In this document: piece after piece, positions 35,949-46,251 of the stretch
Layout of the letters: the number at the start of each line of letters is the position of its first letter
Position numbering within the stretch: position 1 is the first letter of the stretch
Assembly (NCBI RefSeq): GCF_014638005.1
Contig: NZ_BMFG01000001.1
Span: forward strand, 388,421-452,420
Reading direction: 5' to 3'
Origin: Flavobacterium orientale
GTDB taxonomy: Bacteria; Bacteroidota; Bacteroidia; Flavobacteriales; Flavobacteriaceae
Length of the DNA: 64,000 nucleotides
Notes under the pieces: model-generated
What the model was told of the DNA's origin: nothing
Seen by the model: only the letters and a program-made list of their open reading frames with translations
Database searches by the model: none
Program-made: the position numbers and the translations under genes

Positions 35949-37502
35949 TTAAGCAGCTTCTTTTTTCTTTTTTCTCTTGCGATAAAAATCAAAGCCAAAC
36001 CATCCGGCCATAATCAATAAGAAATATTTAAAGTAAGAAACCGGTTCACCGTCACCACCAACTGTAGTGAACATTCTTTCCCATCTGATTTTGTCAAATA
36101 ATTTACCCCAAGGCGTGTTTTGATCTAAACTCATCCAAATAAATACAGGTTTACCAACAATGTGATCAGCTGGAACATACCCCCAAAAACGACTGTCTTC
36201 TGAATTGTGACGGTTGTCTCCCATCATCCAATAATAATCTTGTTGAAAGGTATATGAAGTAGCGATTTCACCATTAATACTAATTTCATCACCATTTATC
36301 TTTAAATCATTTTTTTCATATTCCTTTATAATCATTTCATAAAAAGGAATCGTTTCTTTATTTAAAGCTACCGTTTTTCCGGCTTCAGGAATATAAATGG
36401 GTCCAAAATTATCTACGTTCCAGTTTTTAGTATGAGGAAATATTTGAGTATAACCTTCTTTTTCTTCAATTTTTGTGACACTTTGAACAACGGGATTGTT
36501 TCGCAATCTAGCAGCAGTTTCTTCGGTTAAGGCTTTGAAATAGAATCGAGTAGGAGAAAGTTGAGGGGCTGGATCGGTTATTTTTAATTCTTTAATTATA
36601 TAGTCATAACTAAAGCCTGAACCATCTGTTACAACTTCATAGGAATATTGCAATTTTTGACGATCATGAAGCGGTAATATTTTACCATTAACATATACAT
36701 CTCCATTTTTTATTTCAAGACTATCTCCGGCAATTCCAACACATCTTTTTACATAATTAGATTTTTTGTCAATTGGTTTTCTGATGCCAACACTTCTTTT
36801 GTCTCCAAAAAATTTAACGGTATCGGTTGGCCAATTAAAAACAACAATTTCATTGCGTTCAATTTTCTGTAAAGCCGGAAATCTGAAATACGGTAACTGT
36901 GGAAAATTAAAATACGATTTTTTCTTAAGCAAAGGAATGGTATCATGAACCATCGGAAAAGCTACAGCGGTTGAAGGTGTTCTGGCTCCATAATGAAATT
37001 TACTAACAAACAAAAAGTCGCCAACAAGCAAAGATTTTTCTAAGGATGAAGTCGGAATTGTATACGGTTGCATCACATAGGTGTGAACCGTTGTTGCGAC
37101 TACAATGGCAAACAAAATAGAACTTATAAAATCAGCTGTTGCATTTTTTGGATGTAATGAACGTTCTTTTATATGTTGAACATCTTGTGTGTAATTGATA
37201 AAATAAATATACAAACCAAAAGTAACCACACCTAAAATGGTGTCAAGAGTTGAATTTTTTCCAAAACTTCGAAGTGTTTCCACCCAAACTACAGGAAACA
37301 TAATCAGATTTATTATCGGAATAAATAATAGAAAAGTCCACCACCAAGGACGGTTTATAATTTTCATTAAAATTATGGCATTATAAACCGGAACGGCAGC
37401 TTCCCATGATTTTCTACCGGCTTTTTGATATAATTTCCAAGTTCCTAAATAATGTATAATTTGTACAATCAGAAAAAGTATAAACCATTGATATAGCGTC
37501 AT
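35949..37502 (-). CDS. lepB: Signal peptidase I, long Bacteroidetes type
   Basis: Cleaves signal peptides of exported proteins at the outer face of the inner membrane. The 517 residues are much longer than E. coli LepB (324). An N-terminal region with three or four membrane helices (about 1-110) precedes the catalytic helix. The catalytic Ser153 is in IPTSSLEKSL and the base Lys252 in NYVKRCVGIAGD. MGDNRHNSEDSRFWG is the late signature. A large insert separates Ser and Lys domains from the late box. Part of the dapB operon direction, with a 97-base gap after dapB. Confidence 0.95.
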   Translation of the reverse strand: MTLYQWFILFLIVQIIHYLGTWKLYQKAGRKSWEAAVPVYNAIILMKIINRPWWWTFLLFIPIINLIMFPVVWVETLRSFGKNSTLDTILGVVTFGLYIYFINYTQDVQHIKERSLHPKNATADFISSILFAIVVATTVHTYVMQPYTIPTSSLEKSLLVGDFLFVSKFHYGARTPSTAVAFPMVHDTIPLLKKKSYFNFPQLPYFRFPALQKIERNEIVVFNWPTDTVKFFGDKRSVGIRKPIDKKSNYVKRCVGIAGDSLEIKNGDVYVNGKILPLHDRQKLQYSYEVVTDGSGFSYDYIIKELKITDPAPQLSPTRFYFKALTEETAARLRNNPVVQSVTKIEEKEGYTQIFPHTKNWNVDNFGPIYIPEAGKTVALNKETIPFYEMIIKEYEKNDLKINGDEISINGEIATSYTFQQDYYWMMGDNRHNSEDSRFWGYVPADHIVGKPVFIWMSLDQNTPWGKLFDKIRWERMFTTVGGDGEPVSYFKYFLLIMAGWFGFDFYRKRKKKKEAA

Positions 37503-37599
37503 TGTAGTCTTTTTTTAAGTGATTCGAATATCCAATTTGATTTCGAAGAATAATTGTATTAGTCTGTAAATTTATCTAAATGTTTCTAATTTTTGCTAT

Positions 37600-38301
37600 T
37601 TATTTCAAACCCAAAACATCTTTCATGGTGAAAACACCTTTTTTTTCCACTAACCATTCTGCAGCAATCACTGCTCCAAAGGCAAAACCTTCTCTGTTGT
37701 GAGCAGTGTGTTTAATTTCTATAGTATCTACTTCTGAAGTATAAAAAACACTGTGAGTCCCGGGAATATTGTCAATTCGCTTTGCATCAATCAAGAGTTC
37801 ATCTTCTTTTGGATTTTCTAAAGTCCAACTGTTATAAGCGGTATTATTTATAATTCCATTCGCTAAAGAAATAGCAGTTCCGCTTGGAGCATCCAATTTT
37901 TGAGTGTGATGAATTTCTTCCATCGAAACTTTATATTGATCAAATTTCGACATTAGTTGAGCTAAATGGTTGTTGAGTTCAAAAAATAAATTTACTCCCA
38001 AACTAAAATTGGAACCATAAATAAAAGCCGCATTTTTCTCTTCACAAAGTGAAACCATAGAATGATAATCTTCTAACCATCCTGTAGTTCCTGAAACAAC
38101 TGGAATTCCTGCATTTAAACTGGCAGAAATATTTTCAACAGCAGCACTCGGAACACTGAAATCAATAGTTACATCGGCATTTGTTAAACCTTCAAAATTC
38201 ACATCTTTTGACTTGCGTAACACAATTTCATGACCTCTTTCTAAAGCAATTCGTTCTATTACTTTACCCATTTTTCCGTAGCCTAATAATGCAATTTTCA
38301 T
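37600..38301 (-). CDS. dapB: 4-hydroxy-tetrahydrodipicolinate reductase
   Basis: DapB reduces 4-hydroxy-tetrahydrodipicolinate with NAD(P)H in the lysine/diaminopimelate pathway that feeds peptidoglycan. The 233 residues show LLGYGKMGK (coenzyme site), SGTTGW, the catalytic EIHHTQKLDAPSGTA and AHNREGFAFGA near the end. This is the shorter form seen in Bacteroidetes. Its start overlaps the stop of the DUF5683 gene by 4 bases. Confidence 0.96.
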   Translation of the reverse strand: MKIALLGYGKMGKVIERIALERGHEIVLRKSKDVNFEGLTNADVTIDFSVPSAAVENISASLNAGIPVVSGTTGWLEDYHSMVSLCEEKNAAFIYGSNFSLGVNLFFELNNHLAQLMSKFDQYKVSMEEIHHTQKLDAPSGTAISLANGIINNTAYNSWTLENPKEDELLIDAKRIDNIPGTHSVFYTSEVDTIEIKHTAHNREGFAFGAVIAAEWLVEKKGVFTMKDVLGLK

Positions 38302-38861
38302 TTAAAAGAATAATTTAGTGTGAGTCCAATGTTGTATTTATAGGTCATATCGTCTTGTCTTAAATCAGGTTTCAATGATAAATTATTGTTAACATTAAAT
38401 TGAATCAAATGTGCGTCAACATTGGCGTCAACAATATTCAATACATAAATTCCTAAAGTTACCAAGAGTGATATACTTCTGTTTCTTTGAAAAGTTCGTT
38501 GAGCATTAATAATCACATTATCTGAATAAATACCAAAATATTCATCATCAGTAAAACCTTCCAATCGTCTTTTGTAGATATCCCTAAATTCGTTGTACTT
38601 TTTGTTGTTATCAGCATAAAAATAAATTCCGGTAGCCAAACCTCCGTAAACAATTGGAATTTTCCAATATTTTTTGTTGTAAGCTTGACCTAATCCGGGA
38701 AGAATAGCAGAATAAAAAGCAGCTTTTGAAGGAGCTAAAGGATCGATTGCTTTGTAAACAACAGAATCTTTTGCTATCAAAACTTCTTCTATTTCAATTT
38801 TTTGAGCAAAAACAGCTTGGTTAACAAAAACAAAGAAAAGTATAACGATTAATCCTCTCAC
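38298..38861 (-). CDS. DUF5683 domain membrane protein
   Basis: A 187-residue exported protein with a signal peptide (cleavage near VFAQ, residue 20). The DUF5683 core is SKAAFYSAILPGLGQAYNKKYWKIPIVYGG, followed by membrane segments at about 70-85 and 130-145 and an outer-membrane-like final strand, IGLTLNYSF. Function unknown; the gene consistently sits next to parB and dapB in flavobacteria as far as I recall. It abuts parB directly and overlaps dapB by 4 bases. Confidence 0.88.
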   Translation of the reverse strand: MRGLIVILFFVFVNQAVFAQKIEIEEVLIAKDSVVYKAIDPLAPSKAAFYSAILPGLGQAYNKKYWKIPIVYGGLATGIYFYADNNKKYNEFRDIYKRRLEGFTDDEYFGIYSDNVIINAQRTFQRNRSISLLVTLGIYVLNIVDANVDAHLIQFNVNNNLSLKPDLRQDDMTYKYNIGLTLNYSFK

Positions 38862-39767
38862 TTACTTTTTGATTAAATTTAATATCCGTTGAAAATCCGC
38901 TTCAGATTTAAACGGAATGGTAATCTTTCCTTTTCCTTTTGCGTCAATTTTGATGTCAATTTTTGAACCTAAAACAGTGGCTATTTCTTTTTTTTCTGAT
39001 TCAGAAATAATAAATGGCAAAGCAGTTTTTGAAGTGGTTTTTCCTGTTTTTGGTTTTAAATTATCTTGATAATTTTTAACTAAAGTTTCGGTTTCTCTAA
39101 CAGAAAGATTTTGACTTATAATTTTATGATAAATATCCGATTGGGCATCTTCATCTTCGATTGTAATTAAAGCACGACCGTGTCCCATAGAAATAAAGCC
39201 ATCTCTAATTCCGGTTTGGATAATTGGATCCAGTTTTAAAAGTCGAAGATAATTGGCAATTGTAGAGCGTTTTTTTCCAACTTTATCACTCATTTGTTCT
39301 TGAGTAAGTTGCACTTCATCAATTAATCGTTGGTAAGAAAGTGCAATTTCAATTGGATCTAAATCATGACGTTGGATGTTTTCCACCAAAGCCATAACAA
39401 GCGATTCGTTGTCATTGGCAATACGAATATAAGCCGGAATAACACTTAATCCTGCGATTTTAGAAGCTCTTAACCTTCTTTCTCCTGAAATTAATTGGTA
39501 TTTATTGAATTCTAATTTTCTAACCGTAATGGGTTGAATAACGCCTAATTCTTTAATGGAAGTAGCCAATTCCTGAAGCGTTTCTTCATTAAAATTGCTT
39601 CGGGGTTGAAACGGATTTATTTCAATGGCATCAATTTCAAGCTCAATGATATTACCTACAACTTTGTCTGCATTTTTATCATTAACTGATTTAATATCAT
39701 TATCCGGGTCTTTCAGTAAAGCTGATAAACCTCTTCCAAGAGCTTGTTTTTTAGCGGCTTGTGTCAT
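38862..39767 (-). CDS. parB: Chromosome partitioning protein ParB
   Basis: ParB is a CTP-dependent clamp that loads at parS sites and spreads, guiding chromosome segregation with ParA and SMC. The 301 residues have the start KKQALGRGLSALL, the CTPase region NPFQPR and GERRLRA, the helix-turn-helix around KVGKKRSTIANYLRLL, and a C-terminal dimerisation domain. It starts 6 bases after the parA stop. I found no parS-like palindrome in the window. Confidence 0.97.
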   Translation of the reverse strand: MTQAAKKQALGRGLSALLKDPDNDIKSVNDKNADKVVGNIIELEIDAIEINPFQPRSNFNEETLQELATSIKELGVIQPITVRKLEFNKYQLISGERRLRASKIAGLSVIPAYIRIANDNESLVMALVENIQRHDLDPIEIALSYQRLIDEVQLTQEQMSDKVGKKRSTIANYLRLLKLDPIIQTGIRDGFISMGHGRALITIEDEDAQSDIYHKIISQNLSVRETETLVKNYQDNLKPKTGKTTSKTALPFIISESEKKEIATVLGSKIDIKIDAKGKGKITIPFKSEADFQRILNLIKK

Positions 39768-39773
39768 AAAATC

Positions 39774-40538
39774 CTAACTATTTTTTTTAATAATTTCTTC
39801 AGCTAAACTCAAATAATTGTTAGCTCCTTTGCTTGTTGCATCAAAGTTAATGATACTTTCTCCAAAACTAGGTGCTTCGCTCAATTTCACATTTCGTTGT
39901 ATGATGGTTTTGAAAACCATATCGTTAAAATGTTTTTGAACTTCTTCAACCACTTGATTTGACAATCGCAAACGAGAGTCATACATGGTTAACAACAATC
40001 CTTCAATGTCTAATTCGGGATTATGTAATTTTTGAACACTTTTGATGGTATTCAACAATTTTCCTAATCCTTCTAAGGCAAAGTACTCACATTGAATCGG
40101 GATAACAACACTATCTGCAGCGGTTAAAGCATTCAAAGTAAGTAGTCCTAAAGAAGGGGCACAATCAATTAAAATATAATCATATTGATCACGAACAGAC
40201 TCAAGAGCCTGTTTTAACATATATTCTCTGTTTTCTTTGTCAACCAATTCAATTTCAATAGCCACCAAATCGATATGTGCCGGAATGACATCAACGTTAG
40301 GAGCCGAACAAGAAACGATTGCGGCTGATGGAGGGTGACTGTGTTCCAGAACTTGATAAGAACCAATACTCACACTATCAACATCAATTCCCAAACCGGA
40401 ACTTGCATTGGCTTGAGGATCGGCGTCAATTAATAACACTTTTTTTTCTAAAACACCTAAAGAGGCCGCAAGATTAACTGTTGTAGTTGTTTTTCCTACG
40501 CCACCTTTTTGATTCGCAATTGCAATTATTTTGCCCAT
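39774..40538 (-). CDS. parA: Chromosome partitioning ATPase ParA (Soj)
   Basis: A 254-residue deviant Walker ATPase that binds DNA and is stimulated by ParB. The deviant P-loop is KGGVGKTTT (residues 11-19), followed by LLIDADPQANASSGLG and DYILIDCAPSLG. First gene of the parA-parB-DUF5683-dapB transcript. Upstream, 127 bases of AT-rich DNA separate it from the SDR gene, with no clean promoter box. Confidence 0.97.
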   Translation of the reverse strand: MGKIIAIANQKGGVGKTTTTVNLAASLGVLEKKVLLIDADPQANASSGLGIDVDSVSIGSYQVLEHSHPPSAAIVSCSAPNVDVIPAHIDLVAIEIELVDKENREYMLKQALESVRDQYDYILIDCAPSLGLLTLNALTAADSVVIPIQCEYFALEGLGKLLNTIKSVQKLHNPELDIEGLLLTMYDSRLRLSNQVVEEVQKHFNDMVFKTIIQRNVKLSEAPSFGESIINFDATSKGANNYLSLAEEIIKKNS

Positions 40539-40665
40539 TGAGTAGATTAAATTTGAGCCGTAAAATTACGATTATTTATGGTTTTTTCAACTTCAAGTTG
40601 TTAACAAAAGTTAATAGTTTTACTCACAAATACTTAATTAATTTATAAAACAATTTCACTTTTTT

Positions 40666-41547
40666 TTATTTGTCCTTTTTTGCTTTAATCATGGCTTCTA
40701 ACATGTCCCACATTTGTTCGGGAATTTGTTCAAGCAAATTAAACTGTCCGGCACCTTTTAACCATTCTCCGCCGTCAATTGTAATCACTTCCCCATTTAC
40801 ATAAGCAGAAAAATCGGAAACTAAATAAGCGGCAATATTTGCTAATTCCTGATGATCTCCAACACGTTTTAACGGAACTTTTTTAGCCATATCAAACTTT
40901 TCGGCCAAATCTCCAGGTAATAATCTGTCCCAAGCACCTTTTGTTGGAAATGGTCCGGGAGCGATTGCATTGCTTCTGATTCCATATTTTGCCCATTCTA
41001 CCGCTAAACTTCTCGTCATAGCTAAAACACCAGCTTTTGCTGTAGCACTTGGCACTACATAAGCCGAACCAGTCCAAGCATAAGTGGTGACAATATTCAA
41101 AATTACCGAACTTTCTTGTTTGGTGTCAATCCAATGTTTTCCGAAGGCTAAGGTGCAGTTTTTGGAACCTTTCAACACAATATCGATAATGGTATCAAAT
41201 GCATTTGCAGATAGTCTTTCTGTTGGCGAAATGAAATTTCCTGCTGCATTGTTTAATAAGACATCTACTTTTCCGAAAGTTTTTAAAACTTCTTGAAGCA
41301 TTGCTTCCACTTGGTCATAATGCCGAACATCACATTGCAATGGTAAACATTTTCCGCCGGTTTCATTTTCTAGTTCTGTAGCAGTATTTTTTAGCTTATC
41401 TAAATCTCTGGAAGTAATGGCCACTTTGGCTCCTAATTCTAAGAAATATTTTGTCATGGCTTTACCAAGACCACTTCCACCACCGGTTACCACAATTACT
41501 TTGCCTTCTAAGGCATTATCACGAAGCATTTTTGCTGAAAAATTCAT
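40666..41547 (-). CDS. SDR family oxidoreductase, 2,4-dienoyl-CoA reductase-like
   Basis: A 293-residue short-chain dehydrogenase. The cofactor motif is TGGGSGLGKAM, followed by NNAAGNF, and the segment TTYAWTGSAYVVPSATAKAG contains Ser/Tyr/Lys-type active-site residues in the unusual spacing of dienoyl-CoA reductases rather than a simple YxxxK. NAIAPGPFPTKGAWDRL is also typical of that group. A role in beta-oxidation of unsaturated fatty acids is likely but the substrate is inferred. It stands alone, with short intergenic gaps on both sides. Confidence 0.88.
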   Translation of the reverse strand: MNFSAKMLRDNALEGKVIVVTGGGSGLGKAMTKYFLELGAKVAITSRDLDKLKNTATELENETGGKCLPLQCDVRHYDQVEAMLQEVLKTFGKVDVLLNNAAGNFISPTERLSANAFDTIIDIVLKGSKNCTLAFGKHWIDTKQESSVILNIVTTYAWTGSAYVVPSATAKAGVLAMTRSLAVEWAKYGIRSNAIAPGPFPTKGAWDRLLPGDLAEKFDMAKKVPLKRVGDHQELANIAAYLVSDFSAYVNGEVITIDGGEWLKGAGQFNLLEQIPEQMWDMLEAMIKAKKDK

Positions 41548-41643
41548 AATTATATGTTTTAGGTAAAGATACTATTTAAGGGTAATTTTTGATAAATTTT
41601 AGCATTAAACTAACAAAATTCTAAATGACAAAGTTATTAGTTC

Positions 41644-42771
41644 TTATAATTTTTGTAATCGTTCCGCGGCTTTAGTAATTGTTTCATCATCTTTGGCAAA
41701 GCAAAATCGGATTCTTTTCAAATCAGTTCCGTCACCATAAAAAATGGATAACGGAATTGTTGCCACGCCAAATTCGGTGACTAATCGTTTGGTAAAATCC
41801 AAATCATTTTCTTTAGAAAAATGTTTATAAGAAGCCACCTGAAAATAGGTGCCATCACAAGGCAACAATTCAAAAGGAGTGTCTTTCATTAAATTAGCAA
41901 AAAAATCTCTTTTTGATTGATATAGTTTTGAAACGGATTCAATTTCAAAACTATCCAAATACAGATTTATGGCAGCTTGCGATAAACTATTGACGCTAAA
42001 AACTAAAAATTGATGTACTTTTTTGATTTCTTTCATCAAATGTTCGGGTGCAATTACATAACCAATTTTCCATCCCGTGAGGTGCAATGTTTTACCAAAA
42101 GAAGAAGTAATAATACTTTTATCTCGTAACTTTTTACGTGTATTTACGGAGATGTGTTGGTTTTCAAAAGCGATGTATTCATAAACTTCATCACTCAAAA
42201 TTAAAAGATTGGGGTAACTTTCCAGTAAGTTTTCCAATTGTATAAAATCATTTTCCTGCCACATCTTTCCTGATGGATTGTGTGGATTATTGAGAATAAG
42301 TAACCTGGTTTTATGTGAAATATGTTGAGCGATTCGTTCAAAATTTGGTGTATAATCTTCATTTAAAGAAACTCTCACCGGTTTTGCGTTGCTCAATAAA
42401 ATGGGCGTTTCATAGCAATCATAGCTCGGATCTAAAATAAGCACTTCGTCACCTGAACGTACCAAAGCTTGTAAAGCTGCAAAAATTGCTTCTGTAGCAC
42501 CAGCGGTAATCAAGAGTTCTGTGTTTTGATTGATAACTCTATTGTATGACTTTAATGTTAGCACGCCTATTTTTTCCATCAAAGGCGGGTAACCTGCCAT
42601 TGGTGTGTATTGATGTACATCCGCTTTTGCTAAATCCATAATGATGTCAGCCATTCGTTCATCAATTGGAAAGTTTGGAAAACCCTGAGATAGATTGATC
42701 GCATTATGATCTACTGCCATTTTTGACATGATGGTAAAAATACTGGTAGTTAAATGGGGTAATTTAGACAT
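41644..42771 (-). CDS. PLP-dependent methionine aminotransferase-like enzyme
   Basis: A 375-residue class I/II aminotransferase close to E. coli YbdL. Signatures are NLSQGFPNFP, ITAGATEAIFAA, NNPHNPSGKM and the PLP-binding Lys in SFGKTLHLTGWKIGY. YbdL prefers methionine with a range of keto acids, and the family also takes part in methionine salvage and kynurenine-type reactions; exact substrate is inferred. No methionine salvage neighbours are present. Confidence 0.9.
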   Translation of the reverse strand: MSKLPHLTTSIFTIMSKMAVDHNAINLSQGFPNFPIDERMADIIMDLAKADVHQYTPMAGYPPLMEKIGVLTLKSYNRVINQNTELLITAGATEAIFAALQALVRSGDEVLILDPSYDCYETPILLSNAKPVRVSLNEDYTPNFERIAQHISHKTRLLILNNPHNPSGKMWQENDFIQLENLLESYPNLLILSDEVYEYIAFENQHISVNTRKKLRDKSIITSSFGKTLHLTGWKIGYVIAPEHLMKEIKKVHQFLVFSVNSLSQAAINLYLDSFEIESVSKLYQSKRDFFANLMKDTPFELLPCDGTYFQVASYKHFSKENDLDFTKRLVTEFGVATIPLSIFYGDGTDLKRIRFCFAKDDETITKAAERLQKL

Positions 42772-42833
42772 GAAAATTAGGTTTTTTTATTTGCCTTTAA
42801 AGTGATTAACATAGTATGACTTGCTGTATAAAT

Positions 42834-43403
42834 TTAGTAATTTTTCTTTATAAAATTTCTTTTTAAAAGGGAATAGATAACCGAATCTAAAAACTTGCCG
42901 TTCCAATATTCATTTTCTAAAAAGTGAGCTTCTTTTACAAAGCCGTTTTTTTCTACTACTTTGGCTGAAACATGGTTTTCCGGATCAATAACTGCTTCAA
43001 CAGAATGAAAATTGAGCACATTGAAACCATAATCTAACACTAAATTGATAGCCTCGCTTGTAATGCCTTGGTTTTGATATTCGGGCAACAACATATAGCC
43101 GATTTCTGAACGGTAATTTTCAGGTTTGATTCGGTAATGACCAATAACACCTAATAATTTTGAATTTCCTTTTAACGTAATTGCCCAATTGATTCCGGTG
43201 TTGTTCTCAATTTTTTCAATTATCATTCCAATGTGTTCTAATGCCATTTCAGGTGAAGTAACCAACGGTCGCGGAATGAATTTCATCGTTTCCGGATTGC
43301 CGCGAAGTTCCATTATTTCATTGACATCATCAACAGTAACCGCTCGTAATAACAATCGATTGGATTCGAGTATGGGGAAGGGAGTGAAGGAGAGGTTGAG
43401 CAT
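42834..43403 (-). CDS. GNAT family N-acetyltransferase (RimJ-like)
   Basis: A 189-residue acetyltransferase of the RimJ/RimL type. It begins PFPILESNRLLLRAVTVDD and shows GVIGHYRI, the acetyl-CoA loop region EIGYMLLPEYQNQGI and NHVSAKVVEKNGF. It may acetylate a protein N terminus or an amino group of a small molecule. The ATG at 43403 is chosen: the longer frame starts with a TTG at 43439 inside the terminator hairpin of the mutase gene. Confidence 0.88.
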   Translation of the reverse strand: MLNLSFTPFPILESNRLLLRAVTVDDVNEIMELRGNPETMKFIPRPLVTSPEMALEHIGMIIEKIENNTGINWAITLKGNSKLLGVIGHYRIKPENYRSEIGYMLLPEYQNQGITSEAINLVLDYGFNVLNFHSVEAVIDPENHVSAKVVEKNGFVKEAHFLENEYWNGKFLDSVIYSLLKRNFIKKNY

Positions 43404-43426
43404 TTTTTTGTTTTTTTGTAAATATA

Positions 43427-43460
43427 AAAAAAACACCAACCTCTCAGTTAGTGTTTTTTT
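43427..43460 (-). terminator. Intrinsic terminator after methylmalonyl-CoA mutase large subunit
   Basis: A-rich AAAAAAACAC (43427-43436) pairs with GTGTTTTTTT (43451-43460), with a second short AAC/GTT helix around a CTCTCA loop. The symmetrical T and A runs allow function on either strand. Confidence 0.8.
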
Positions 43461-43480
43461 AGTATATTATAAGATATTAA

Positions 43481-45610
43481 CTAATCTTCAAGTAAAACCT
43501 CCAAAATACTAATCGCTGCTTCACTAATTTTCGTTCCAGGGCCAAAAACGGCAACCGCTCCGGCATCAAACAAAAATTGGTAATCTTGTGCGGGAATTAC
43601 GCCGCCTACAATGACCATAATGTCTTCGCGACCGTATTTTTTAAGTTCTTCAATCACTTGTGGCACCAAGGTTTTGTGTCCTGCAGCTAAGGAAGAGACG
43701 CCTAAAATATGTACGTCGTTTTCAACGGCTTGTTTGGCAGCTTCGGCAGGTGTTTGAAAAAGTGGGCCAATGTCTACATCAAAACCAACATCGGCATAAC
43801 CGGTTGCGACCACTTTTGCTCCTCGATCGTGACCGTCTTGTCCCATTTTTGCAATCATAATGCGGGGACGACGACCGTCTTTTTTGGCAAAAGCATCGGC
43901 TAATTGTTTCGCTTTTTCAAAGCTTTCGTCATTTTTAATTTCTTTACTATACACGCCGCTAAAGGTTCTAATTTGTGCTTTATAACGTCCGAAAACTTCT
44001 TCTAAGGCATCACTGATTTCGCCAAGAGTTGCTCTGTTTCGGGCTGCTTCTACGGCTAAAGATACTAAATTTTCCTGACCTGATTTTGCAGCTTCCGTCA
44101 ATTTTGCCAAACTGGCTTTTACTTTTTCCGTATCGCGAGACGCTTTTATTTGAGCCAATCGTTCCAATTGTTGTTTGCGAACCATTTCATTATCCACGTC
44201 CAAAATCATCAACGGATCTTCTTTCTCCAAACGGTATTTGTTGACGCCAACAATAATGTCTTGTCCGCTGTCAATTCTGGCTTGCTTTCGAGCTGCGGCT
44301 TCTTCAATTCGCAATTTCGGAATTCCGGCTTCAATGGCTTTAGTCATTCCACCTAATTCTTCTACTTCTTCTATTAAAGTCCACGCTTTTTGAGCAATTT
44401 CATTTGTCAAACTTTCCACATAATAACTTCCTGCCCAAGGATCAACCGTTTTACAAATTTTAGTTTCTTCCTGCAAAAAGATTTGTGTATTTCGGGCAAT
44501 TCGAGCAGAGAAATCGGTGGGTAATGCAATTGCTTCATCCAAGGCATTGGTGTGCAGCGATTGTGTTCCGCCAAAGGCAGCTGCGGCTGCTTCAATACAC
44601 GTTCGAGCCACATTATTAAACGGATCTTGTTCGGTTAAACTCCAACCCGAAGTCTGACAATGCGTACGCAAAGCCAATGATTTTTCATCTTTCGGATTGA
44701 ATTGTTTGAGCAATTTTGCCCATAGCATTCTTCCGGCACGCATTTTAGCGATTTCCATAAAATGATTCATCCCAATTGCCCAGAAAAAAGAGAGGCGAGG
44801 AGCGAAAGTGTCAATGTCCATTCCGGCTGCTAATCCGGTTCGGATGTACTCTAAACCATCGGCTAAGGTATAAGCCAATTCAATATCTGCGGTTGCTCCG
44901 GCTTCTTGCATATGATAACCCGAAATCGAAATCGAATTGAATTTAGGCATATTTTTGCTCGTATATTCAAAAATATCGGCAATAATTTTCATCGAAGGAG
45001 TAGGCGGGTAGATGTAGGTGTTTCGCACCATAAACTCTTTCAAAATATCATTCTGAATAGTTCCCGAAAGTAAATGCGGAGCCACACCTTGTTCTTCGGC
45101 TGCTACAATATAAAAAGCCATAATCGGTAAAACCGCACCATTCATTGTCATCGAAACCGACATTTCGTCTAGAGGAATTTGGTCAAACAAAATCTTCATG
45201 TCTTCCACCGAATCGATGGCAACACCTGCTTTTCCAACATCACCCACGACACGTTCGTGATCGGAATCATAACCTCTGTGGGTTGCTAAATCAAACGCTA
45301 CTGAAAGTCCTTTTTGACCAGCAGCCAAATTTCTTCGGTAAAAAGCATTACTTTCTTCGGCAGTGGAAAATCCGGCATATTGGCGAACTGTCCAAGGTCT
45401 GCGAACATACATTGTGGCATAAGGACCACGAAGATTTGGAGCAAATCCGGCACCAAATTCAATATGTTCTAACTCTTTGATTTCATCTTTAGAATAGAAG
45501 GGTTTTAATTCAATACTTTCAGCCGTTAGAAAATTATCTTTTTCTGAATTTTCTACTTTCTGAATGCTACCTTTTAATTTAATATGTTGGATGTTTTTTC
45601 TTTTCATCAT
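43481..45610 (-). CDS. scpA: Methylmalonyl-CoA mutase large subunit
   Basis: Adenosylcobalamin-dependent isomerisation of methylmalonyl-CoA and succinyl-CoA. The 709 residues contain the catalytic TIM barrel ([34 protein letters not shown]) and a C-terminal B12-binding domain with the D-x-H-x-x-G motif ([10 protein letters not shown]) and GPGTKI. Start overlaps the upstream lipoprotein stop by 4 bases. With the small subunit (46244-47605) it makes the heterodimer; a 214-residue lipoprotein gene lies between them. No B12 riboswitch is seen upstream of the operon. Confidence 0.96.
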   Translation of the reverse strand: MMKRKNIQHIKLKGSIQKVENSEKDNFLTAESIELKPFYSKDEIKELEHIEFGAGFAPNLRGPYATMYVRRPWTVRQYAGFSTAEESNAFYRRNLAAGQKGLSVAFDLATHRGYDSDHERVVGDVGKAGVAIDSVEDMKILFDQIPLDEMSVSMTMNGAVLPIMAFYIVAAEEQGVAPHLLSGTIQNDILKEFMVRNTYIYPPTPSMKIIADIFEYTSKNMPKFNSISISGYHMQEAGATADIELAYTLADGLEYIRTGLAAGMDIDTFAPRLSFFWAIGMNHFMEIAKMRAGRMLWAKLLKQFNPKDEKSLALRTHCQTSGWSLTEQDPFNNVARTCIEAAAAAFGGTQSLHTNALDEAIALPTDFSARIARNTQIFLQEETKICKTVDPWAGSYYVESLTNEIAQKAWTLIEEVEELGGMTKAIEAGIPKLRIEEAAARKQARIDSGQDIIVGVNKYRLEKEDPLMILDVDNEMVRKQQLERLAQIKASRDTEKVKASLAKLTEAAKSGQENLVSLAVEAARNRATLGEISDALEEVFGRYKAQIRTFSGVYSKEIKNDESFEKAKQLADAFAKKDGRRPRIMIAKMGQDGHDRGAKVVATGYADVGFDVDIGPLFQTPAEAAKQAVENDVHILGVSSLAAGHKTLVPQVIEELKKYGREDIMVIVGGVIPAQDYQFLFDAGAVAVFGPGTKISEAAISILEVLLED

Positions 45611-46251
45611 AAAATGCGTATTTTTTCTAAGAAAGGATCAAAATCAACCGGGAAACCTGTTTCCAATGATAAGGCAAAACTTTTTTTGTTAAAACTGACA
45701 AAATAGACTTGCTTAAAATATTCTTGTTCTATTTCAGGCATTTTTAATACATATATTGCTTTAAAAATTTGAGCTTCTCTAGTTTCAAAAAATCGTGCTT
45801 CTTGTTTTTTAAAACTTAATCCGGTAGCATGACTAATTTCGTCATGATTTGATTTAATTTGGTTTAGAAGCATTTGAGCATCAGCTTTGTTGAATTTGAA
45901 ATATTTTGTTGGTATCAAACTTAATATTGATCCGGACTCCAAGTGTTGAAATAAATAAATATCATGACCGGATAAATACAGATTTCTTAGTCTTTTATTT
46001 TCAAAACTTATTACAGTTGAATCTTCAGATTTTTCAATTAACTTTAGATAATCTGTTTTTGAAAGACTTTTAAATTCTTTTGGAAGAAAAAGTTTAATGC
46101 CTTGACTTTCAATAGGAAAAAATTTTCCAATCAGTTCCGGTTTCTGACTTTCTTTAATTATTTTTTGAGATTCTTTAACGGCTTCAACACAAGATGTCAT
46201 TGATGAAACTATAAAAATTAATCCAATAAAAATTACTATTTTTTTAACCAT
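45607..46251 (-). CDS. Hypothetical lipoprotein inside the methylmalonyl-CoA mutase operon
   Basis: A 214-residue predicted lipoprotein with a hydrophobic signal and lipobox MTSC (Cys21). The mature part is charged: [11 protein letters not shown] near the start, then a domain of mixed alpha/beta character with [17 protein letters not shown] and a terminal [16 protein letters not shown] recognise no family. It overlaps the small subunit gene by 8 bases and the large subunit gene by 4 bases, so all three are translationally coupled although one product is exported and the other two are cytosolic. Confidence 0.8.
   Translation of the reverse strand: MVKKIVIFIGLIFIVSSMTSCVEAVKESQKIIKESQKPELIGKFFPIESQGIKLFLPKEFKSLSKTDYLKLIEKSEDSTVISFENKRLRNLYLSGHDIYLFQHLESGSILSLIPTKYFKFNKADAQMLLNQIKSNHDEISHATGLSFKKQEARFFETREAQIFKAIYVLKMPEIEQEYFKQVYFVSFNKKSFALSLETGFPVDFDPFLEKIRIL

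Noticed and set aside
38862..40665. parS site near parAB
   Set aside because: I looked for a GTTTCACGTGAAAC-like palindrome and saw none in the window.
43660..45480. Several plus-strand frames opposite the mutase large subunit
   Set aside because: They are codon-bias shadows; the minus-strand frame is a full-length, well-conserved enzyme.
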